Below, piece by piece: positions 7,623-11,058 of a stretch of DNA of 11,058 nucleotides. Each line of letters opens with the position of its first letter. The first letter of the stretch is position 1. Source of the stretch: RGIG6353 sp045594565 (GTDB lineage: Bacteria > Bacillota > Clostridia > Oscillospirales > SIG627). The stretch is from assembly GCA_045594565.1 (NCBI GenBank), contig JAZNYT010000078.1, positions 1 to 11,058 on the forward strand, read 5' to 3'. The position numbers and the translations under genes are program-made. Under the pieces are notes generated by a model. It was not told the origin of the DNA and made no database searches. It saw only the letters and a list, made by a program, of their open reading frames with translations.

Positions 7623-7655
7623 CGACCTCCATTTAATATGGAGGTCGAACTTTTT
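7623..7655. terminator. Convergent bidirectional terminator
   Basis: A perfect 10-bp stem pairs 7623-7632 with 7638-7647 around a five-base loop. The plus strand continues AAC then TTTTT at 7651-7655. The minus strand runs directly into TTTTT (7622-7618). It starts five bases after the zinc-ribbon gene and lies between two converging operons, so it can end both. Confidence 0.9.
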
Positions 7656-7666
7656 ATTGTGCTATA

Positions 7667-8554
7667 TTAGTTTTGAAGCATTTTTGCCGCTTTCAAGGCA
7701 TTTTCGTCTTCCTTTATAGCTCTGATTGCTTTGAGACCTCTTTCGGCATCAAGCTTTATCATAGCCATACCGATACGCTCGTTTGACCCGTGAGGAGCAT
7801 ATCCGGAATAAGCGTTGGGGTAGTTGCCACTTCTTACTGATCGAACCCCCTTGCTGAAGAGGTAGTCCGCCTTGTGAGTCGAAAGACCTGAAAGTGCATC
7901 GTATCTGTCGGGCGCAATAAGGTCTTTGTGTCTTACCATAAGCTGACAATCCTCGACGAAATTTGCATGACCTCCGCCAAAGCCGTAGCCTGCATAGAGC
8001 CATCCTCTTAAAATCTCGATATCTTCATCGGTAACAAAAGAGAACTCGTCGCGCCTGTTTAAAATATTGTTGAGAAGATTTTCGGGGATAACAGCCTCAA
8101 CGTTGTCATCTACGGTATAGAAGTAGGTGGCGTATGGCTTTTTCTTTTCCGCCTGTCTTTTTAAGAACTGGGGAAGAAGCCAAAGGTTTCCACCATGTGC
8201 ATTGAAAATACAGATTTTATTGAATCCATTGCGATATATTTCGTCGCATAATTCTTCAAGAAGCTTAAAAAGAGTTATTGTATTCAGTCCTATACCGCCC
8301 CTTGTGTTTGTAGGGCTGGGTGCTGATGAATGAAATCCCGAAACGTCTCCAACCCAGTGGGGGGTAGGAAAAATGACGAAATCTTCACTCTTCGCAACTT
8401 CTTCAAGCACCGTTCTTGCAATATATAAATCACATCCCGTAGGCTCATGTTCACCGTGCTTTTCAAGGCATCCCATAGGAATAACGCAAAGTCCACCCGA
8501 TTTTTCTATAGCATCGTCAAATTCTTCTTCTCTGAGTCTTTCCCAAAACAACAT
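7667..8554 (-). CDS. Creatininase-family metal-dependent amidohydrolase
   Basis: This 295-residue protein keeps the metal-site pattern of the creatininase family: E31, H33 and D42 in GCLEKHGEHEPTGCD, with the same spacing as the known E-x-H and Asp ligands of Pseudomonas creatininase, plus H120 in FNAHGGN. A later GGGHANFVED segment (H196, E201) corresponds to the family's HAG-E-TS region. Members are cytoplasmic zinc or manganese enzymes that hydrolyse cyclic or linear amides; the family includes creatininase, the mycofactocin protein MftE and formamide hydrolases, so the substrate cannot be named. An in-frame ATG at 8602 is rejected because it overlaps the upstream gene, whereas ATG 8554 follows AGGAGGGGGC at 8570-8561. 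It is last in a three-gene operon, 20 bases after its degenerate paralogue, and is followed by a terminator. Confidence 0.88.
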   Translation of the reverse strand: MLFWERLREEEFDDAIEKSGGLCVIPMGCLEKHGEHEPTGCDLYIARTVLEEVAKSEDFVIFPTPHWVGDVSGFHSSAPSPTNTRGGIGLNTITLFKLLEELCDEIYRNGFNKICIFNAHGGNLWLLPQFLKRQAEKKKPYATYFYTVDDNVEAVIPENLLNNILNRRDEFSFVTDEDIEILRGWLYAGYGFGGGHANFVEDCQLMVRHKDLIAPDRYDALSGLSTHKADYLFSKGVRSVRSGNYPNAYSGYAPHGSNERIGMAMIKLDAERGLKAIRAIKEDENALKAAKMLQN

Positions 8555-8574
8555 ATTATTGCCCCCTCCTTTAA

Positions 8575-9483
8575 TCAATATCTTGCATCGTTTACGACAC
8601 ATCTCTCGTCTTCTTTTATCATCTTGATAACGTCGGCGAGATACTCGGCGTTGATTTTAAGAAGCGCTTCACCAATGCTCTTTGTACAACCGTAGGGAGC
8701 GTATCCTACACAACCATTGGGATAATCCATATTGTCGCTTCCTGCATATTTTACAAGTGCATTTTTTAAATTTTTCGAAGCATTTGTACACTCGTAGTTC
8801 TCCGCTTCATATCTGTCCTCTGCCACAAGCTCCTTGTTTTCAGCCATAAGCAGAGCCACATCCTTGAAGTTTGTGTCCTTGTCATAGGTGAAGTAAACGT
8901 TGCCGCCCTTTACACCGTAGCCTGTTTCAGACCATTTTTCGAGAGTTTTAATATCCTCATCGGTTATCATGGGAAATTCGTCGCGTCTTTCAAGTATGGT
9001 CTTAAGAACATTTTCGGGCTTTGAAATTTCTTGATTCACAGCGCTTACCATAAGTACTGCATAAGGGAATCTGAAATAGCTTATATAGCGCATAAATACC
9101 CCAAGGAAATTCGAGTCCTGCGCTCCCTTGTGAACAATAAGAATTTTTCTGAAGCCGTTTCGATTTATTTCATCACAAAGGTCTTTAAGAAGGGTAAGCT
9201 GAAGGTCCTGACTCAGCTGGATAGCGCCCTTCTTCGTAGGCTTTCCGTTTTCATCGTTTACAGGGAGGGCTGATGTTTCACCAAGTATTGAGCCTGTAGG
9301 AAATACAACTGCATTTTCGATTTTTGTCGCTTCCTTTATTATGGAATCGACTATCATACCATCAGAGCCTACCGGCAGATACTGTGCTTTTTTGTCCATA
9401 GCGGTAAAGGGAAGAATGCAAAGGCCTGAAAAGTCTGTTATCGCTATGGGAAACTGTTCTTCTCTCATGTTTTCCCAATACAT
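8575..9483 (-). CDS. Creatininase-like paralogue lacking metal ligands
   Basis: The 302-residue product aligns along its length with the next gene: MYWENMREEQF against MLFWERLREEEF, ILERRDEFPMITDEDI against ILNRRDEFSFVTDEDI, and YPNGCVGYAPYGC against YPNAYSGYAPHGS. The catalytic positions differ. The E-x-H pair is D30 and K32 (AMDKKAQYLPVGSD), only D41 remains, the NAHGGN motif is replaced by VHKGAQD with glycine at the histidine position, and the HANFVED segment is changed to GGNVYFTYDKD. The reading frame is intact and the ATG at 9483 has a GAGGT site 7 bases upstream, so the gene appears functional but the protein is unlikely to be a metal hydrolase. It could be a regulatory or structural subunit of the active enzyme, since creatininase itself is hexameric, or it may bind a related ligand. 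It lies between the acyltransferase and active creatininase genes with gaps of 23 and 20 bases. Confidence 0.82.
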   Translation of the reverse strand: MYWENMREEQFPIAITDFSGLCILPFTAMDKKAQYLPVGSDGMIVDSIIKEATKIENAVVFPTGSILGETSALPVNDENGKPTKKGAIQLSQDLQLTLLKDLCDEINRNGFRKILIVHKGAQDSNFLGVFMRYISYFRFPYAVLMVSAVNQEISKPENVLKTILERRDEFPMITDEDIKTLEKWSETGYGVKGGNVYFTYDKDTNFKDVALLMAENKELVAEDRYEAENYECTNASKNLKNALVKYAGSDNMDYPNGCVGYAPYGCTKSIGEALLKINAEYLADVIKMIKEDERCVVNDARY

Positions 9484-9506
9484 AAATTTTACCTCAATTT
9501 TATATT

Positions 9507-10691
9507 TTATTTTTTTGGTACGTATACTCCTGCGGTTCCGAGAATATGTCCGCCTGAAAGTAAATGCGCCTTGATTTTTCTTTGCAGTGAAGTTTCCTCG
9601 GGCAGATCCTTATTTTCACCCTTAAATCCTGAGTAAACGAAAATTTTGTGTTCTTCGCCGTCGCTTTTTACAGGAAACCTTAAATATTCATTTCCAAAGC
9701 TTACTATTTTTGAATTCTCACCAAGTAATTCTTCAAGAGACAGATCAAGAAGCCATGAAACACACATTAAATATTTAAGATTATAATCCGGGAAGACATA
9801 CTTTGCTTTTTCAAGCGCCATATTGAAATCTCTTGTAACAGCGTCGTGAGTAACGTCTGTATTTCTCGGAATGTGAACGGAAAGCAGATTATCCCCCTGC
9901 TTTATGATGCATTCCCATTCGTCTTTTTTGTATTCAACTTTTTCTTTAGTGATTTTGCCGCGAACTACTTTATATCCCTTATAAGCGCCGTCTGTTTCCT
10001 CAAAATAAGCCTTGAAGGACTTTTCCTCATCTTCAGCTCCTACTGTACCAAGCTTTTGTCCACTCTCGTGGAAGATGCCGTCTGTCATAACGGGCACACA
10101 TTCCAGAGTTTTTTTATTTTGCAGAATAACAACGTCGTAATCAAGCTGCTTTAGCTGGAAGGTGAATCCTCCGCAAGGGAAAATTTCACCATAAACGTAA
10201 AGCATCGACCAGTTATAGTAAAGCGCCATCATAAGCGGTCTTCCAAGTAGCTTTTTGCTTGATTCAATAGCACGGAAAACCTCGTGAAGAGAAACTTTTA
10301 TTTCGTCGCCACTATATCCGCGCCTTTTTAATGATTCTATTGATGCAGGGAAGGTAGAGTACATTATAGGAACAGGGAAGAAGTCACGAGCTAAAGATTC
10401 GTCAAGAACCGGCATAGGAGCACATCTGACCTCTGTAGTCGTTGCACTTTTTGCATATTCGCAAAATACGTTACCATATATATAAAGCTTTTCGTCTTCT
10501 TTTATTTTTTTGATGGCATTCATAACCATGTCGAAGTATTCACCGAGAATCTCATATTCGTTTTCGATTTCCCTGTAATATTCTTCGTTATAGAATTTTG
10601 AGTTGTCAAAATTCTGCGAGAGGAAAATTTCATCAAATTTGTCAGGATACGACGAAACACCAACGTAATTTGCTATCTCTTTGAAGTCCAT
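9507..10691 (-). CDS. GNAT-like acyltransferase domain protein
   Basis: The 394-residue soluble protein resembles a clostridial family usually annotated as acyltransferase domain-containing, with an N-acyltransferase N-terminal domain and a GNAT-like C-terminal domain. The clearest signature is in the C-terminal half: LLSVHIPRNTDVTHDAVTRD (starting near residue 269), then a helix leading to YLMCVSWLLD (about 306-315) and ELLGENSKIVSFG. A mid-protein YVYGEIFPCGGFTFQLKQL segment fits the beta core. Such enzymes are expected to transfer an acyl group from a CoA or carrier donor to an amine, but neither donor nor acceptor can be read here. There is no signal peptide or membrane span. The ATG at 10691 follows GGAGG by 7 bases. 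It is first in an operon with two creatininase-family genes, 23 bases before the next start, and has its own promoter. The family call rests on remembered motifs and is moderate. Confidence 0.65.
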   Translation of the reverse strand: MDFKEIANYVGVSSYPDKFDEIFLSQNFDNSKFYNEEYYREIENEYEILGEYFDMVMNAIKKIKEDEKLYIYGNVFCEYAKSATTTEVRCAPMPVLDESLARDFFPVPIMYSTFPASIESLKRRGYSGDEIKVSLHEVFRAIESSKKLLGRPLMMALYYNWSMLYVYGEIFPCGGFTFQLKQLDYDVVILQNKKTLECVPVMTDGIFHESGQKLGTVGAEDEEKSFKAYFEETDGAYKGYKVVRGKITKEKVEYKKDEWECIIKQGDNLLSVHIPRNTDVTHDAVTRDFNMALEKAKYVFPDYNLKYLMCVSWLLDLSLEELLGENSKIVSFGNEYLRFPVKSDGEEHKIFVYSGFKGENKDLPEETSLQRKIKAHLLSGGHILGTAGVYVPKK

Positions 10692-10720
10692 TTTATTGCC
10701 TCCGAAACTTTATTAAGCTT

Positions 10721-10749
10721 ATTATATCTGCTTTTTTGTAAATAGTAAA
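10721..10749 (-). promoter_or_regulatory. Promoter for the acyltransferase-creatininase operon
   Basis: On the minus strand, TTTACT (10749-10744), a 17-base spacer and a perfect TATAAT (10726-10721) lie just upstream of the acyltransferase gene. Transcription would start near 10714 and leave a leader of about 23 bases with a GGAGG site. No palindromic operator is obvious around it. Confidence 0.7.
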
Positions 10750-10795
10750 GAACAAAATAAAATGCACCCCTCTGTAACAAATTTTGTATAGCCGA

Positions 10796-11058
10796 AGAGA
10801 GCCGAACTCTTATCGGTTTCAAGGGTAATTTTTGCCCATATCTTCGTTGATTTCCCTTGTAATACGTAAAGTATTACTTCAAAAAATACGCCTCGATATG
10901 AACTAAAATTACCACTCGAAACTTCCCTTGAACCGAGGAAAGATGATTTTTGCGGATAAATTTTTCTGCGAAGTGCAGGAATACTTTATGTATTCCAAGC
11001 GACAAGGGAGAATTTAGACCAAAAAGGGCTTTGCTCGGCGATAATAGTTCGACTCTCT
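10796..11058. repeat. Foldback element: terminal inverted repeats around two long hairpins
   Basis: The ends are inverted repeats: 10796-10815 (AGAGAGCCGAACTCTTATCG) pairs with 11039-11058 at 18 of 20 positions. Between them are two imperfect long hairpins. Hairpin A (10816-10922) pairs GTTTCAAGGGTAATTTTTGC with the segment ending AAAATTACCACTCGAAAC. Hairpin B (10933-11038) pairs CCGAGGAAAG with CTTTGCTCGG. Each is capped by a 7-bp stem, at 10859-10877 and 10978-10996, and only 10 bases separate them. The two halves also resemble each other in inverted orientation, both holding CCCTTG near a TACTTTANGTA loop region. No open frame or transposase is present. It looks like a non-autonomous mobile element (MITE-like) or a structured RNA. 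The right end coincides with the window edge, so flanking target duplication cannot be seen. Confidence 0.75.

Noticed and set aside
8555..8602. Longer N-terminus for the intact creatininase-like protein
   Set aside because: The extra residues (MCRKRCKILIKG and following) would read through the ribosome binding site and overlap the upstream gene; the family N-terminus matches MLFWERL at 8554.
8373..8695. Two overlapping plus-strand open frames at the junction of the creatininase-like genes
   Set aside because: Both are reverse shadows of conserved coding sequence on the minus strand.
10859..10996. CRISPR-like repeats in the right-end element
   Set aside because: The repeated units are inverted stems with diverged arms, without regular spacers and without cas genes nearby.

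Overview
The window looks like a chromosomal stretch from a moderately AT-rich, low-GC Gram-positive anaerobe, most likely an uncultured gut-type clostridium (Bacillota). The evidence is indirect: almost every start has a strong GGAGG-type ribosome binding site, promoters are close to the sigma-A consensus, there is an SdpR/SdpI-type module, exported proteins carry Gram-positive-style signal peptides, and there is an acyltransferase of a kind I associate with clostridia. No rRNA, tRNA, CRISPR array, transposase or phage gene was seen. Six complete genes and one gene with an apparent frameshift fill most of the 11 kb.

Layout. (1) Positions 1-1520, minus strand: a two-gene operon of an ArsR-family repressor (SdpR type) and an SdpI-type multi-pass membrane protein with a C-terminal PH-like domain. 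It is read from a perfect TTGACA-N17-TATAAT promoter with a palindromic operator just downstream. It ends at a 13-bp inverted repeat over the stop codon and a bidirectional terminator. (2) Positions 1579-7655, plus strand: a two-gene operon for a large exported VWA-domain protein and a membrane-anchored protein with Ig/FN3-like ectodomains, three membrane spans and a cytoplasmic zinc ribbon. The first gene has an apparent one-base deletion in its signal peptide. (3) Positions 7623-10749, minus strand: a three-gene operon of a GNAT-like acyltransferase, a creatininase-family protein that has lost its metal ligands, and an intact creatininase-family amidohydrolase. It shares a convergent terminator with block 2. 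(4) Positions 10796-11058: a non-coding element with terminal inverted repeats enclosing two long imperfect hairpins.

How the parts may work together. Block 1 is a self-regulated envelope or immunity module; no SdpC-like toxin is present, so its signal is unknown. Block 2 looks like a surface complex: a secreted metal-dependent adhesion protein next to a membrane partner that could report to the cytoplasm. Block 3 combines acyl transfer with a zinc amidohydrolase and its inactive-looking paralogue, suggesting a small pathway or enzyme complex on an unknown substrate. Blocks 2 and 3 do not match any system I can name and are the best candidates for undescribed biology here.
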